A stretch of 64,000 bases of DNA, from NCBI RefSeq assembly GCF_001073155.1, contig NZ_JVEE01000046.1:28069-92068 (forward strand), in the 5' to 3' direction. This DNA comes from Streptococcus parasanguinis. Lineage in GTDB: Bacteria; Bacillota; Bacilli; Lactobacillales; Streptococcaceae. A model generated the notes under the pieces. That model searched no databases and had not been told where the DNA came from. It saw only the letters and a program-made list of their open reading frames with translations. Shown here one piece after another: positions 9,283 to 19,216 of the stretch. A program made the translations under genes and the position numbers. How positions within the stretch are numbered: the first letter of the stretch is position 1; the number at the start of each line of letters is the position of its first letter.

Positions 9283-10559
9283 TTTTTCTTCTCTCCTACT
9301 TTTCGTCTATATAGCTGACTCAAAAATAGCCAACGGAAACCATTGTCGAGCAGTGTCCCCGTCCAGACCCCTGGAAGGCCAAAGCCAAGGGTTACTCCAA
9401 GCAGATAACCGGCTCCAATTCGAATGACCCACATACCAATCGTCGTTGCATAAAATGGAAGTTTCCCATTTCCCAAGCCTTGCCAAACAGCTGTATAGAT
9501 GACCGTTCCTGCTGTAAACGGCGTTCCTAACAAAGAAAAGAGGACAACCGATAGGCTAGCTTCGACTGCTTTTGTATCCTGTGTGTAGAGATGGGTCAGA
9601 AGGGTGCCCCCAAAAAAGATTCCCAAGGCAATGGGTAACATGAACACGAAGGACAACCAGTAAGACTGCTTTCGAAGACGGTCAAGCTGCTCAAGATCAC
9701 CTTCACCCAGGCTCCGTGCCACGAGCATGACCGTCGCTGTGGCCACTCCAAATACAGGCATATAATTAAACTGGGTTAGGGTCTCTCCGATAGCATTTCC
9801 TGCGACTGCCTCGGTCCCAAAAGCAACCACGATCGCAATGATCACCACATCTCCAGCCCGCATCATCAGCCGCTCTCCAGCAGCTGGAAGTGCTAAGTTC
9901 AAGAGCTTACGATCCAATCCCCAACGAAGGGGTGCAAAGGGTAACTGAACCTTTTGCCACAAGAGGATGACTCCCACCAGACGGGCCAGCACCGTCCCCA
10001 AAGCTGCACCAACAATGCCCCAACCAAAAAGGAAAATGGCCACAGAGGAGAACAGAGCGTTTAATAGATTGGTCAACAGGCTCACATACATAGGAATACG
10101 TGGATTGTTGGCCACCCGAACCAAGGAGCCCAAAGTCGTCATCAAGCCTAAGAGAACAATGATCCCGCCGACCAAGGAAAGGTAAATCCCCCCGCTTTCG
10201 GCTACTGCAGCTTCAGTCCCCAACAGCGAAATCATCTGGCGTCCAAATAACAGCGAAGTCCCTCCTAAGAGAGCACTCAACAACAAGGTCACCTTCAGTG
10301 ACTCTGTCGCATGGTAGGCAATGTTGGCTTGATTTTTTTCACCCAAGCTTTTGGACATGACACTAGCAACTGCCGCACCCAGTGCCAAAAAGATGGCTTG
10401 ATAGATGGTGATGATATTCCCTGCGACGGAAACACCTGAAATGGCAATCAAGCCCAGGTGAGCCACTAAATAAGAGTCCACCATGCCCATCAGCATTTGT
10501 AAGAAATTTTCACCCATGGCAGGAAGGGCGATGTTTAAGATTTTTTTGTATGAATTCAT
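9279..10559 (-). CDS. MATE-family efflux transporter
   Basis: This is a 426-residue integral membrane protein with about 12 helices in two similar halves, as usual for the multidrug and toxin extrusion family. It begins KKILNIALPAMGENFLQMLMGMVDSYLVAHLG, the typical first helix of MATE pumps, and a second copy of the pattern starts near LLNLALPAAGERLMMRAGD. It probably exports cationic compounds by Na+ or H+ antiport. No Shine-Dalgarno sequence is evident before the ATG at 10559, which lies only nine bases past the thrC terminator stem; the true start or leader is therefore uncertain. Confidence 0.88.
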   Translation of the reverse strand: MNSYKKILNIALPAMGENFLQMLMGMVDSYLVAHLGLIAISGVSVAGNIITIYQAIFLALGAAVASVMSKSLGEKNQANIAYHATESLKVTLLLSALLGGTSLLFGRQMISLLGTEAAVAESGGIYLSLVGGIIVLLGLMTTLGSLVRVANNPRIPMYVSLLTNLLNALFSSVAIFLFGWGIVGAALGTVLARLVGVILLWQKVQLPFAPLRWGLDRKLLNLALPAAGERLMMRAGDVVIIAIVVAFGTEAVAGNAIGETLTQFNYMPVFGVATATVMLVARSLGEGDLEQLDRLRKQSYWLSFVFMLPIALGIFFGGTLLTHLYTQDTKAVEASLSVVLFSLLGTPFTAGTVIYTAVWQGLGNGKLPFYATTIGMWVIRIGAGYLLGVTLGFGLPGVWTGTLLDNGFRWLFLSQLYRRKVGEKKK

Positions 10560-10567
10560 GCGTATAG

Positions 10568-10589
10568 AAAAGAGCCAAACGGCTCTTTT
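10568..10589 (-). terminator. terminator of thrC
   Basis: AAAAGAGCC and GGCTCTTTT form a perfect 9-bp stem with a 4-base loop, ending in TTTT, 21 bases after the thrC stop. Confidence 0.85.
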
Positions 10590-10609
10590 GATCTTTCTAA
10601 TAGGAAGAA

Positions 10610-12094
10610 TTAAAGTCCCAAGTAGTCTTCTACGGCTGCTTGCATGTCTTTGGCTGCCACGCTTGTACGATGGCGAACCGGTGCAGTTTCAAGGCCGTCT
10701 ACAGCCGGTGGCACAGGAACACCTGAGAGTGTGTGTAATTTAGCCAAGGCTTCGAAATCTCCTAGACCTGTCTCGCCTGTCACCGCTTCTACTGCCACAA
10801 CAGGGAATTTGTAAGGACTTGCTGTAGAGGCAATGACTGTTTTAGCAGTATCTCCTGTTTGAGTCCGGTATTTTTGATAAACGGCTGATGCTACGGCTGT
10901 ATGAGGGTCTTCGATGTAATCAGACGCTTCATAGACCCGCTTGATCTCTGCAGCAGTTTCTGCTTCATCTGCGTATGCAGCCGCAAACAAATCTAAGATG
11001 TCTGCATCAAAGTTGGACAATTGGTACTGACCTGTTGCAACAAGGCTTTCCATCAATTCTTTGGTCTTTGTGGCATCATTGCCTACCAAGTGGAAAATCA
11101 AGCGTTCCAAGTTTGAAGAGACCAAAATATCCATCGATGGACTGGTGGTCACCTTGAACTCACGTTTCTTATCATAAACATGTGTTTTGAAGAAGTCTGT
11201 CAAGACATTGTTTTCATTTGACGCACAGATCAATTTTCCAACTGGAAGACCGATTTGTTTGGCATAGAAAGCTGCCAAGATATTTCCAAAGTTTCCTGTT
11301 GGGACGGTAAAGTTGACTTTTTCTCCCGCGGTGATTTGGCCTGTCTTCACCAATTGCGCATAGGCGTATACGTAATAGACAACCTGAGGCACCAAACGAC
11401 CAATGTTCATAGAGTTGGCTGATGAGAATTGCATCTTGTTGGCTGCTAATTTTTCACGAAGGGCCACATCATTGAACATGTGTTTGACATTGGTTTGGGC
11501 ATCGTCAAAGTTTCCATCGATCGCGATGACATGGGTATTGTCTCCCGTTTGAGTCGTCATTTGCAATTCTTGCACCTTGCTGACACCATCTTTTGGATAA
11601 AAGACAATGATTTCTGTCCCTGGAACATCAGCAAATCCAGCCATGGCAGCTTTTCCTGTATCTCCAGAAGTCGCTGTCAAGATGACAATCTTGTTTTCCA
11701 GACCGTGCTTTTTAGCTGCTGTCGTCATGAAGTAAGGCAAGATCGACAAAGCCATATCTTTAAAGGCAATGGTTGAACCGTGGAAAAGTTCCAAGTTGTA
11801 TTGACCATCGAGTTTGACAAGCGGAGCAATGGCTGGATTATCAAACTTGCTGTCATAAGCATGAGAAATACAGTAGTCTAACTCTTCTGCTGTAAAGTCG
11901 TCCAAAAAGGCTGACAAAACAAGCTTGGCCACTTCTTGGTAAGAAGCGTCTTTGAGGGTATTAAAATCCAGCTCTACTTGAGGATAAGAGACTGGAGTAA
12001 ACAAACCGCCATCTGTCGCCAACCCTTGAAGGATGGCTTGACTAGCTGTTACAGTATTTTTTTCATCTCGTGTTGATTGGTAAACTAATGTCAT
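10610..12094 (-). CDS. thrC: threonine synthase
   Basis: At 494 residues this is the long form of the PLP enzyme that converts O-phosphohomoserine to L-threonine. The PLP lysine lies in STIAFKDMALS (Lys112), the serine/threonine-rich phosphate region in TATSGDTGKAAM, and the glycine-rich PVPTGNFGNILA-type loop further on. The N-terminal SQAILQGLATDGGLFTP is standard for the family. It is a single gene with its own promoter and terminator. Confidence 0.97.
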   Translation of the reverse strand: MTLVYQSTRDEKNTVTASQAILQGLATDGGLFTPVSYPQVELDFNTLKDASYQEVAKLVLSAFLDDFTAEELDYCISHAYDSKFDNPAIAPLVKLDGQYNLELFHGSTIAFKDMALSILPYFMTTAAKKHGLENKIVILTATSGDTGKAAMAGFADVPGTEIIVFYPKDGVSKVQELQMTTQTGDNTHVIAIDGNFDDAQTNVKHMFNDVALREKLAANKMQFSSANSMNIGRLVPQVVYYVYAYAQLVKTGQITAGEKVNFTVPTGNFGNILAAFYAKQIGLPVGKLICASNENNVLTDFFKTHVYDKKREFKVTTSPSMDILVSSNLERLIFHLVGNDATKTKELMESLVATGQYQLSNFDADILDLFAAAYADEAETAAEIKRVYEASDYIEDPHTAVASAVYQKYRTQTGDTAKTVIASTASPYKFPVVAVEAVTGETGLGDFEALAKLHTLSGVPVPPAVDGLETAPVRHRTSVAAKDMQAAVEDYLGL

Positions 12095-12126
12095 GACTGT
12101 TTCATTCCTTTACTTGTTATCCTCTC

Positions 12127-12155
12127 ATTATATCATAAATGTCAGAAAATTTAAC
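12127..12155 (-). promoter_or_regulatory. thrC promoter
   Basis: A perfect TATAAT (12127-12132) is preceded, after 17 bases, by a weak -35 GTTAAA (12150-12155). Confidence 0.5.
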
Positions 12156-12201
12156 GGCTTTTCGCCAAATCTTGGCAAAGGTCGGCAAACAGAAGCTAGA
12201 T

Positions 12202-12236
12202 AAAAGAGAGCAGGAGCAACCATTTTGCCCCTACTC
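12202..12236 (-). terminator. terminator of hisS
   Basis: A 12-bp stem (12225-12236 with 12208-12219, including G-U pairs) with a 5-base loop is followed by TCTTTTA on the minus strand. Confidence 0.85.
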
Positions 12237-12274
12237 CCATTTGAATCTGTTTTACAGGTGTCTGAAAGATTCGA

Positions 12275-13558
12275 TCAAGCCAATCCCAACTCTGCTAAAA
12301 CAGATGGGAAGTCTTTCTTCAAGCTTTCAAGAGCTACCGTTACTTCTTGACGAGTTTGGTTATTTTTCACAGTAACTTGACCGCTCTCAACTTCACTACT
12401 TCCTAAGGTAATCAAGGCTTTGGCCTCAAAGACATCCGCTGACTTAAATTGAGCCTTGAGCTTGCGTCCAAGATAGTCGCGTTCTGCCTTGAAACCTTGG
12501 ATTCGAAGGGCCTGAACCAAGCTAAGCGCTGCTTCATTGGCCTCATCTCCTAGGACGGCGATATAAGCATCTAAGCCTGTTTCAATCGGTAATTCAATAC
12601 CTTTCTTTTCAAGAACGAGAAGGATCCGTTCCACACCGATACCAAATCCAAAACCAGCTGTCGCAGGGCCACCGAAGTATTCAACCAAACCATCATAGCG
12701 ACCACCTGCACAAACTGTCAATTCATTGCCTTCAATTTCTGTAATGAACTCAAAAATCGTGTGGTTGTAGTAATCCAAGCCACGCACCATATTGGTATCG
12801 ATGACATAGGCCACACCTAAATCTTCTAACATCCGACGAACCGCATCAAAATGCGCTTGGCTTTCTTCATCTAGATAGTCTAGGATGGAAGGAGCCTGTT
12901 CAACCGCAGCCTTGTCTTCTTTTTCTTTTGAATCCAAAACACGAAGCGGATTTTCTTCTAAGCGACGTTGGCTGTCCTTAGACAATTGATCCTTCATTGG
13001 CAAGAGGTAATCAATCAAGGCTTGGCGATAAGCCTGACGACTGGCAGGGCTTCCCAAGGTGTTCAAGTGCAAGGTTACATTGTCAATCCCTAGTTCTTTC
13101 AAGAATTGCGCTGCCATGGCAATGGTTTCGACATCCGTTGCAGGATTGCTCGATCCAAAGCATTCTACCCCAATTTGGTGGAATTGACGCAAACGACCTG
13201 CTTGAGGACGTTCGTAGCGGAACATTGGGCCTATGTAATAGAACTTACTTGGTTTTTGTACCTCAGGCGCAAAGAGTTTATTTTCTACATACGAGCGGAC
13301 AACAGGAGCTGTTCCTTCTGGACGAAGCGTGATATGACGGTCTCCCTTGTCATAGAAATCATACATTTCTTTGGTAACAATATCCGTCGTATCCCCTACT
13401 GAACGACTGATGACTTCATAATGTTCGAAGATCGGTGTGCGGATTTCATCATAATTGTATCGCGCAAAGACCTTGCGTGCAAAGCCTTCTACATATTGCC
13501 ATTTCGCTGAATCGCCGGGAAGGATATCCTGGGTCCCTTTTGGTTTTTGTAATTTCAT
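12275..13558 (-). CDS. hisS: histidyl-tRNA synthetase
   Basis: This class II synthetase charges tRNA-His. It begins [20 protein letters not shown], and shows motif 2 ([20 protein letters not shown]) and the histidine-specific signatures [11 protein letters not shown] and [14 protein letters not shown]. The C-terminal anticodon-binding domain follows residue 330. The start is taken at the second ATG (13558) because AAAGGA is eight bases before it; the ATG at 13567 overlaps that ribosome site. The total length of 427 residues is usual. Confidence 0.96.
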   Translation of the reverse strand: MKLQKPKGTQDILPGDSAKWQYVEGFARKVFARYNYDEIRTPIFEHYEVISRSVGDTTDIVTKEMYDFYDKGDRHITLRPEGTAPVVRSYVENKLFAPEVQKPSKFYYIGPMFRYERPQAGRLRQFHQIGVECFGSSNPATDVETIAMAAQFLKELGIDNVTLHLNTLGSPASRQAYRQALIDYLLPMKDQLSKDSQRRLEENPLRVLDSKEKEDKAAVEQAPSILDYLDEESQAHFDAVRRMLEDLGVAYVIDTNMVRGLDYYNHTIFEFITEIEGNELTVCAGGRYDGLVEYFGGPATAGFGFGIGVERILLVLEKKGIELPIETGLDAYIAVLGDEANEAALSLVQALRIQGFKAERDYLGRKLKAQFKSADVFEAKALITLGSSEVESGQVTVKNNQTRQEVTVALESLKKDFPSVLAELGLA

Positions 13559-13623
13559 AGCCTTCATCCTTTGTCTTACTTTTGCCTCTATTTTACCACA
13601 AATTCGAAGAGAAATGGAGGCTG

Positions 13624-13642
13624 GATCGAATTTCCTTCGATC
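13624..13642. promoter_or_regulatory. inverted repeat upstream of hisS
   Basis: GATCGAA-TTTCC-TTCGATC is a perfect 7-bp inverted repeat between the divergent hisS and DUF59 genes. It might be an operator or a small RNA hairpin. No T-box elements were seen before hisS. Confidence 0.4.
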
Positions 13643-13728
13643 GACATGTTCAAAACCTCTTTCTCTTCTTGCCTTATCAGCCGAATTATGAGAAAATGGA
13701 AGCCATACTACACTGAAAGGATCTTGCG

Positions 13729-14070
13729 ATGAGAGAGGATATCAAAATCAATGACCGCGCCCTGGCACTAGAGAAGTCGTTAATCGAAAAATTGGAGCTT
13801 GTATTTGATACCGATGTTGAGTTAGATGTCTATAACCTAGGACTGATCTACGAGATCCATCTAGATGAAGCCGGCACTTGCAAGGTGGTTATGACCTTTA
13901 CCGATACGGCTTGTAGCTGTGCTGAGAGCCTTCCGATCGAAATCGTCGCTCGCCTAAAAGAAATCGAGGGGATCGAAGATGTCAAGGTTGAAGTAACTTG
14001 GTCACCCGCTTGGAAAATTACACGAATCAGCCGATACGGGCGCATCGCCCTTGGTCTTCCACCACGATAA
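13729..14070 (+). CDS. DUF59/MIP18-family iron-sulfur assembly protein
   Basis: This 113-residue protein has the DUF59 fold typical of SufT/PaaD-like factors: VYDLGLIYEI-type segment (here [14 protein letters not shown]), the cysteine motif [11 protein letters not shown] in place of the more usual LTAPGCP, and [13 protein letters not shown] near the end. Members help assemble or deliver iron-sulfur clusters; no suf gene is adjacent here. It is a single gene, divergent from hisS, with AAAGGA upstream of the ATG. Confidence 0.85.
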   Translation: MREDIKINDRALALEKSLIEKLELVFDTDVELDVYNLGLIYEIHLDEAGTCKVVMTFTDTACSCAESLPIEIVARLKEIEGIEDVKVEVTWSPAWKITRISRYGRIALGLPPR

Positions 14071-14140
14071 CAATCATTACCATTTAATAAACGCAATCAA
14101 CTAATAAAGGAAGGCCTCTTTGGAAATCCGATCCACAATA

Positions 14141-14190
14141 AAAAAACGAGGAACACCAGCTCTGCCATCAGAGTTTGTTCCTCGTTTTTT
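14141..14190. terminator. bidirectional terminator between DUF59 gene and uracil permease
   Basis: Two 15-base arms (14141-14155 and 14176-14190), starting with AAAAAACGAGG and ending in CCTCGTTTTTT, make a strong hairpin with T-runs in both directions. Confidence 0.9.
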
Positions 14191-14233
14191 ATAATGTTTA
14201 AATCCATTCAAACTTTTTCACTACCAGAATGGT

Positions 14234-15508
14234 CTAAGCCTGGTCAGCTTTTGGTTCTGGAAGGATTTGATACAACACAATTCCAAGAATGGTTGACGTT
14301 GCGACACCAGTGATTTGAAGACCACCGAGGTCAATCATCAAACCACCGATCCCTGATACCAAGATCACACTTGCAATCAAGAGATTCTTTTTATTATCAA
14401 AATCAATCTTATGTTCAACTAAAATTTTCAAACCGCTAGCAGCGATAACCCCAAAGAGGGCAATAGACAAACCTCCCAATACAGGAGTTGGAATAGAGTG
14501 CAAGAGTGCTGATAGCTTCCCAATAAAGCTCATGACAACCGCAATCACTGCTGCGCCTGAAATAACGTAAACTGAGTAGACCTTACTAAGGGCCATCACC
14601 CCAATGTTTTCCCCATAAGAAGTTACCGGAGGAGCTCCAAAGAATCCAGCAATAATCTGTGCCAAGCCATCACCAGTAAGCGTATGGTCAAGTCCTGGAT
14701 CCTTGAAGTAATCACGCTCAGTCAAACTATTTAAAACCATGAGGTGGCCAAAATGTTCCGTCATGGTCACAAAGGCAATCGGAGCCATAGTCAAAATCGC
14801 ACTTGGATAGAGCTTAAAGCTATAATCCACAAATGGAATGTCAAAGTTTGGAACTTGAATCCAATGCGCCGCACTTACCTCTGAGAAATTGACAAAACTA
14901 TGTCCTGTCAGCAAACCAAGAGCCAATGAGAAAATATAGCCCACAATTAATCCAAGTAAAATTGGGACGACACCGACAATCTTCTTGCCATACATGTTAA
15001 ATAGGATAACCGCAAAGAGGGTCACCATCGAAATCAATAGAGCATAGCCGCTGTAGCTATTATTTAAGGTTGTCGCATCAGTGACGGCATTCTTCGCAAG
15101 ACTCAAACCAATTACCATGATAATGGGACCAACCACGATTGGTGGAAGGACCTTATTAATCCAATCTTTACCCGCATGCTTAACAATCAGAGCTACAAAC
15201 AAGTAGACCAAACCACCCGCCATAGCACCCTGGGCAACTGCCGCGATCCCATCTGACTTCATCAGCATTTGCATCGCTGCAATATAAGCAAAACTAGACC
15301 CCATGTAAGCAGGGATCTTATACTTGGTCACGGTTAAGTGAGCCAAGGTTCCCAAACCAGATGAAAACAAAGCAATGGCAGGATCAATCCCAACCAAAAT
15401 CGGCACCAGCACTGTCGCCCCAAACATGGCAAACAAATGCTGGAAAGATAAACCAACCAATAAACCAGGTTTTGGCATATCATTCACATCATATTTAACG
15501 TCATTCAC
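14234..15508 (-). CDS. uraA: uracil permease (NCS2 family)
   Basis: This is a 424-residue transporter with about 12-14 helices that imports uracil with protons. It has KPGLLVGLSFQHLFAMFGATVLVP at the N-terminus, GSSFAYIAAM, and TSYGENIGVMALSKVYS, which corresponds to the NCS2 signature in UraA/PyrP. The leader has a PyrR-type RNA element, as expected for pyrimidine salvage control. AGGAGG lies upstream of the ATG. Confidence 0.93.
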   Translation of the reverse strand: MNDVKYDVNDMPKPGLLVGLSFQHLFAMFGATVLVPILVGIDPAIALFSSGLGTLAHLTVTKYKIPAYMGSSFAYIAAMQMLMKSDGIAAVAQGAMAGGLVYLFVALIVKHAGKDWINKVLPPIVVGPIIMVIGLSLAKNAVTDATTLNNSYSGYALLISMVTLFAVILFNMYGKKIVGVVPILLGLIVGYIFSLALGLLTGHSFVNFSEVSAAHWIQVPNFDIPFVDYSFKLYPSAILTMAPIAFVTMTEHFGHLMVLNSLTERDYFKDPGLDHTLTGDGLAQIIAGFFGAPPVTSYGENIGVMALSKVYSVYVISGAAVIAVVMSFIGKLSALLHSIPTPVLGGLSIALFGVIAASGLKILVEHKIDFDNKKNLLIASVILVSGIGGLMIDLGGLQITGVATSTILGIVLYQILPEPKADQA

Positions 15509-15597
15509 GATCGTAAAAACCTCCTAAAATTAAGATGCGACAAGCTATGGCTGAACAAAAACGTCTACCTTCGATGACCAAATCGTAAGGGAGTGCT

Positions 15598-15711
15598 TCA
15601 TGCTCCATCATCGACGATTTCTTTTTTATCAAACCACTTTTCAATATACAAAAAAATCCCCCACAACAAGGAGATACACAAAATATAGGCTGGTCTTCCC
15701 AGGCCTTTCAT
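15598..15711 (-). CDS. small single-pass membrane protein in the uraA leader
   Basis: A 37-codon frame starts at the ATG at 15711 with AAGGAG eight bases before it; an ATG two codons upstream is too close to that ribosome site. The sequence begins MKGLGRPAYILCISLLWGIF and continues as one hydrophobic helix ending in LYIEKWF, then a charged tail DKKEIVDDGA. The positive N-terminus and single helix are typical of small membrane proteins. It lies between the PyrR-like site and uraA in the same transcript. I do not recognise a family. Confidence 0.55.
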   Translation of the reverse strand: MKGLGRPAYILCISLLWGIFLYIEKWFDKKEIVDDGA

Positions 15712-15720
15712 TTCCATAGC

Positions 15721-15743
15721 TCCTTGCCTGCCTCTCTGGACAG
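15721..15743 (-). promoter_or_regulatory. PyrR-binding-loop-like element
   Basis: The minus-strand RNA reads CTGTCCAGAGAGGCAGGCAAGGA across this interval, which closely matches the PyrR consensus ARUCCNGNGAGGYU with trailing AAGGA. It would sit about 25 nt from the transcript start. The AAGGA part is also the ribosome site of the small membrane protein. A short hairpin with T7 near 15650-15675 could be the attenuator. Confidence 0.7.
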
Positions 15744-15771
15744 TATTAAAGGATTGATTCGATTAGTCACA

Positions 15772-15800
15772 ATTATAGCAGATTATAGACGGATTTACAA
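15772..15800 (-). promoter_or_regulatory. uraA promoter
   Basis: TTGTAA (15795-15800) and TATAAT (15772-15777) are exactly 17 bases apart, with an extended TGC before the -10 box. Confidence 0.8.
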
Positions 15801-15885
15801 GAAAAATGACAGATGATACACCCAAATCCCCCAAAAAGTAATATTCATACGTTTCAGCGACAGGGTTGAAAATAGCCACTCTAAG

Positions 15886-16080
15886 ACAAAAAAGAGGCTG
15901 GGACAAAAGTCCTAGCCTCTCAATTATTTTTGGATTGTCGAGCAAGACGCAGTGGTTGAGTGGGCTCTACTACACTGATTTCATCAGCTTTTACAGCCCT
16001 ACTCAACTGTGCGGAGGTGGGACGACGAAATCGAATTCTAACGAATTACCGATTTCTGTCCCACTCTCTCTTTGAACAAA
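15886..16080. repeat. streptococcal intergenic repeat with terminator hairpin
   Basis: The element starts with the hairpin gaggctgggac/gtcctagcctc (15894-15919) flanked by A- and T-runs, which serves as the ilvD terminator on the minus strand. It ends with the partly inverted tgtcccactctcttt near 16058-16073. From memory, near-identical copies are frequent in mitis- and sanguinis-group genomes. No coding capacity is evident. Confidence 0.75.
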
Positions 16081-16093
16081 GTCGTCCTTGCAA

Positions 16094-17797
16094 TTACTGT
16101 TTACCAGACTGTTCCATATTCCAGAAGTCGGTTACAGCACCACGTGATGCTGAAGAAACGATGTGGGCATATTTACCCAGAACCCCACGGCTATACAGTG
16201 GTGGCAAGGTTGTTTCAGCTTTACGTTTCGCTAACTCTTCGTCTGAAACGTGCATGGTGATTTCTTTGGTATCTTGGTCAACCGTTACCATGTCCCCAGT
16301 GTGGAGGTAGGCGATTGGGCCACCGACCTGAGCTTCAGGCGCAATGTGACCGACAACGAGACCGTAAGTCCCACCAGAGAATCGTCCGTCTGTCAAGAGG
16401 GCTACCTTGTCTCCTTGGCCTTTCCCAACGATCATAGATGACAAGGACAGCATTTCCGGCATACCAGGACCACCCTTAGGACCCACGAAACGGACAACAA
16501 CAACGTCGCCATCCACGATTTCATCCGAAAGAACCGCTTCAATGGCAGCTTCTTCAGAGTCAAAGACCTTAGCAGGGCCCGTGATGTTACGGACCTTCAC
16601 ACCTGATACTTTGGCAACTGCCCCTTCTGGAGCCAAGTTCCCTTTCAGGATGATCAATGGGCCATCGGCACGTTTAGGATTTTCAAGTGGCATGATGACT
16701 TTTTGACCTGGTGTCAAATCAGCGAAGGCTTCTAAGTTCTCAGCAACAGTTTTACCAGTACATGTGATGCGATCCCCGTGAAGGAAACCATTCTTAAGAA
16801 GGTATTTCATGACGGCTGGCACACCACCAACATTGTAAAGGTCTTGGAAGACATATTTCCCTGAAGGCTTCAAGTCCGCCAAGTGAGGCACGCGCTCTTG
16901 GAAATCGTTGAAGTCTTCCAGCGTCAAGTCAACGTTAGCCGCATGAGCAATCGCAAGCAAGTGAAGGGTTGCATTGGTAGATCCACCCAGTGCCATGGTT
17001 ACTGTAATTGCATCTTCAAAGGCTTCACGGGTCAAGATGTCAGATGGCTTCAGTCCCATTTCAAGCATTTTGACAACTGCACGACCTGCTTCTTCGATAT
17101 CGGCTTTTTTATCAGCTGATTCAGCAGGGTGAGAAGAGGAACCTGGCAAGCTCATCCCAAGAACCTCAATCGCTGTCGCCATGGTGTTGGCTGTATACAT
17201 CCCACCACAGCCACCAGGGCCAGGGCAGGCGTTACATTCTAGTTGCTTCACTTCTTCAGCGGTCATATCGCCGTGATTCCACTTCCCAATTCCTTCGAAA
17301 ACAGAAACCAAGTCGATATCCTTGCCATTCAGATTACCCGGTGCAATGGTTCCTCCGTAGGCAAAGATCGCTGGGATATCCATATTGGCAATGGCAATCA
17401 TGGAACCAGGCATGTTCTTATCACAGCCACCGATGGCTACAAAGGCATCGACGTTGTGGCCACCCATAGCAGCTTCGATAGAGTCCGCAATGATATCACG
17501 AGACGTCAAGGAAAAGCGCATCCCTGGTGTCCCCATAGCGATCCCATCCGCAACTGTAATGGTGCCAAATTGGACCGGCCAAGCTCCTGCATCTTTCACA
17601 CCTTCTTTGGCCAATTTTCCAAAATCATGGAGGTGGATGTTACAAGGGGTATTTTCCGCCCATGTCGAAATCACTCCGACAATCGGTTTCTCAAAGCTTT
17701 CATCGGTCATTCCCGTCGCGCGAAGCATGGCACGGTTGGGAGATTTTACCATGCTATCGTAGACACTACTACGATGGCGTTTGTCTAATTCTGTCAT
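16094..17797 (-). CDS. ilvD: dihydroxy-acid dehydratase
   Basis: The enzyme dehydrates dihydroxyisovalerate and dihydroxymethylvalerate in valine and isoleucine synthesis. The cysteine motifs [11 protein letters not shown] and [16 protein letters not shown] bind the iron-sulfur cluster, and [13 protein letters not shown] is near the C-terminus. The start is taken at [15 protein letters not shown] (17797), which matches the family and has GAGAGGAATG before it; the longer frame to 17848 lacks this support. Length is then 567 residues. Other ilv genes are not nearby. Confidence 0.96.
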   Translation of the reverse strand: MTELDKRHRSSVYDSMVKSPNRAMLRATGMTDESFEKPIVGVISTWAENTPCNIHLHDFGKLAKEGVKDAGAWPVQFGTITVADGIAMGTPGMRFSLTSRDIIADSIEAAMGGHNVDAFVAIGGCDKNMPGSMIAIANMDIPAIFAYGGTIAPGNLNGKDIDLVSVFEGIGKWNHGDMTAEEVKQLECNACPGPGGCGGMYTANTMATAIEVLGMSLPGSSSHPAESADKKADIEEAGRAVVKMLEMGLKPSDILTREAFEDAITVTMALGGSTNATLHLLAIAHAANVDLTLEDFNDFQERVPHLADLKPSGKYVFQDLYNVGGVPAVMKYLLKNGFLHGDRITCTGKTVAENLEAFADLTPGQKVIMPLENPKRADGPLIILKGNLAPEGAVAKVSGVKVRNITGPAKVFDSEEAAIEAVLSDEIVDGDVVVVRFVGPKGGPGMPEMLSLSSMIVGKGQGDKVALLTDGRFSGGTYGLVVGHIAPEAQVGGPIAYLHTGDMVTVDQDTKEITMHVSDEELAKRKAETTLPPLYSRGVLGKYAHIVSSASRGAVTDFWNMEQSGKQ

Positions 17798-17924
17798 GTC
17801 ATTCCTCTCATCGTATTTTTTATTATTATAGCACAATTCAAGCTTCAACGATAGAAGAAAATTCTTGAATTTTCAGACAATTCAGCTTGCTCGGTTTCTT
17901 GCTAAAATAATTTACAGTTATATC

Positions 17925-17963
17925 TTGACTTTTGTAAGCAAAGTGATATCATTTAGATATCAC
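17925..17963 (+). promoter_or_regulatory. promoter and palindromic operator of the SPFH operon
   Basis: TTGACT (17925-17930) and TATCAT (17947-17952) are 16 bases apart. The perfect palindrome GTGATATC-N5-GATATCAC (17943-17963) covers the -10 box. The co-transcribed ribbon-helix-helix protein is a natural candidate to bind it. Confidence 0.75.
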
Positions 17964-17984
17964 AAAGAAAGAAGGGTTCGTCCC

Positions 17985-19007
17985 ATGGAAGAAAAAATTT
18001 TAACCCAAAAGAAAAACGGCTTAGCTGCCCTTATAGGCTTGCTAGTTGGGGATCTTGTCTTAGTTTTAGCCTTTATTAGTGCGATTGCTAGTCTACCAGA
18101 AGGTTTTCCACTTGCGATTGCAGTTATTACCTGTATTTTTCTCTTTATTGCTAGTCTGGTGTGCTATGCAGGGATCAAAATTATTAAACCGCAAGAGGCC
18201 TTGGTTTTGACCTCGTTTGGGAACTATATTGGAACCATTCGAGAAGCGGGTATTTACTTTGTCAATCCCTTCTGTGTCGCTGTCAATCCTGCCAATAACA
18301 CCCGCTTAGGCCAAAGTGGTGATGTCACCACCAAGTCACCCATGTCTGTCAGAAAAACAGCAGAAGGTAACAATATTTCTATCGAGACAGGTAAAAAGAA
18401 TATTTCCTTAAAAGTGATGACCTTGAATAACTCTCGTCAGAAGATTAATGACTGTTTGGGAAATCCTGTAGAAATCGGTATTGCAGTCACTTGGCGTGTA
18501 GTGGATACGGCTAAAGCAGTCTTCAATGTGGATAACTACAAAGAATATCTCTCATTGCAGTGTGATAGTGCTCTTCGTAATATTGTCCGCATCTATCCTT
18601 ATGATGTAGCTCCTAATGTCGATACGACAGGAGACGGCCAGGCAGATGAGGGTAGCCTAAGAGGCTCCAGTGAAATTGTGGCCAGTCGTATTCGAGAAGA
18701 GATTCAAGCACGTGTAAAAGATGCTGGACTCGAAATTCTAGAAGCTCGTATTACCTACTTGGCCTATGCTCCAGAAATCGCAGCTGTCATGCTTCAACGC
18801 CAACAAGCTTCTGCCATTATCGATGCGCGGAAGATGATTGTCGACGGAGCAGTTGGGATGGTTGAAATGGCCCTTGAACGCCTGAGCGAAGGAGAGATTG
18901 TAGAGCTAGACGAAGAACGGAAGGCTGCTATGGTTTCGAACCTTCTTGTCGTTCTCTGTGGCAATCATGATGCACAACCAATTGTTAATACGGGAAGTCT
19001 CTATTAA
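17985..19007 (+). CDS. SPFH/Band 7 domain membrane protein
   Basis: The real start is [12 protein letters not shown] at 17985, preceded by GAAGGG; the frame extends 40 codons upstream without a ribosome site. The 340-residue protein has two hydrophobic segments between about residues 15 and 65 ([18 protein letters not shown] and [16 protein letters not shown]). An SPFH domain follows ([29 protein letters not shown], then [24 protein letters not shown]). A helical [23 protein letters not shown] region ends it. SPFH proteins form membrane oligomers that organise or protect other proteins. It is followed after two bases by a ribbon-helix-helix protein. Confidence 0.88.
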   Translation: MEEKILTQKKNGLAALIGLLVGDLVLVLAFISAIASLPEGFPLAIAVITCIFLFIASLVCYAGIKIIKPQEALVLTSFGNYIGTIREAGIYFVNPFCVAVNPANNTRLGQSGDVTTKSPMSVRKTAEGNNISIETGKKNISLKVMTLNNSRQKINDCLGNPVEIGIAVTWRVVDTAKAVFNVDNYKEYLSLQCDSALRNIVRIYPYDVAPNVDTTGDGQADEGSLRGSSEIVASRIREEIQARVKDAGLEILEARITYLAYAPEIAAVMLQRQQASAIIDARKMIVDGAVGMVEMALERLSEGEIVELDEERKAAMVSNLLVVLCGNHDAQPIVNTGSLY

Positions 19008-19009
19008 GA

Positions 19010-19210
19010 ATGGCTGACCAAAAGAAAAAACAGATTCCACTTAGATTGTCAGCCAAGTTATATGCTGCTATCGCATCATGGGCAGAAGATGACTTTCGAT
19101 CGGTCAATGGGCAGATCGAGTACCTACTGACAGAATGTGTCAAACAACGAAAAAAGGATGGCAAATACGTTTCGGAAACGATTGATGAGCCATTTGAAAT
19201 AGACCTTTAA
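19010..19210 (+). CDS. Arc-like ribbon-helix-helix protein
   Basis: This 66-residue protein starts [20 protein letters not shown] and continues [31 protein letters not shown], the beta-strand plus two-helix pattern of Arc-type DNA-binding proteins. It follows the SPFH gene at two bases, so they are co-translated. The acidic tail is not part of the fold. It may repress its own operon through the palindrome at 17943-17963. A toxin partner is absent, so this is not an obvious toxin-antitoxin pair. Confidence 0.8.
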   Translation: MADQKKKQIPLRLSAKLYAAIASWAEDDFRSVNGQIEYLLTECVKQRKKDGKYVSETIDEPFEIDL

Positions 19211-19216
19211 GGAGAA

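Noticed and set aside
17243-17788. 181-residue plus-strand frame over ilvD
   Set aside because: Antisense shadow of ilvD with a composition typical of a reversed coding frame.
19010-19210. Antitoxin of a toxin-antitoxin pair
   Set aside because: The partner gene is an SPFH membrane protein, not a toxin, and no other small gene adjoins.
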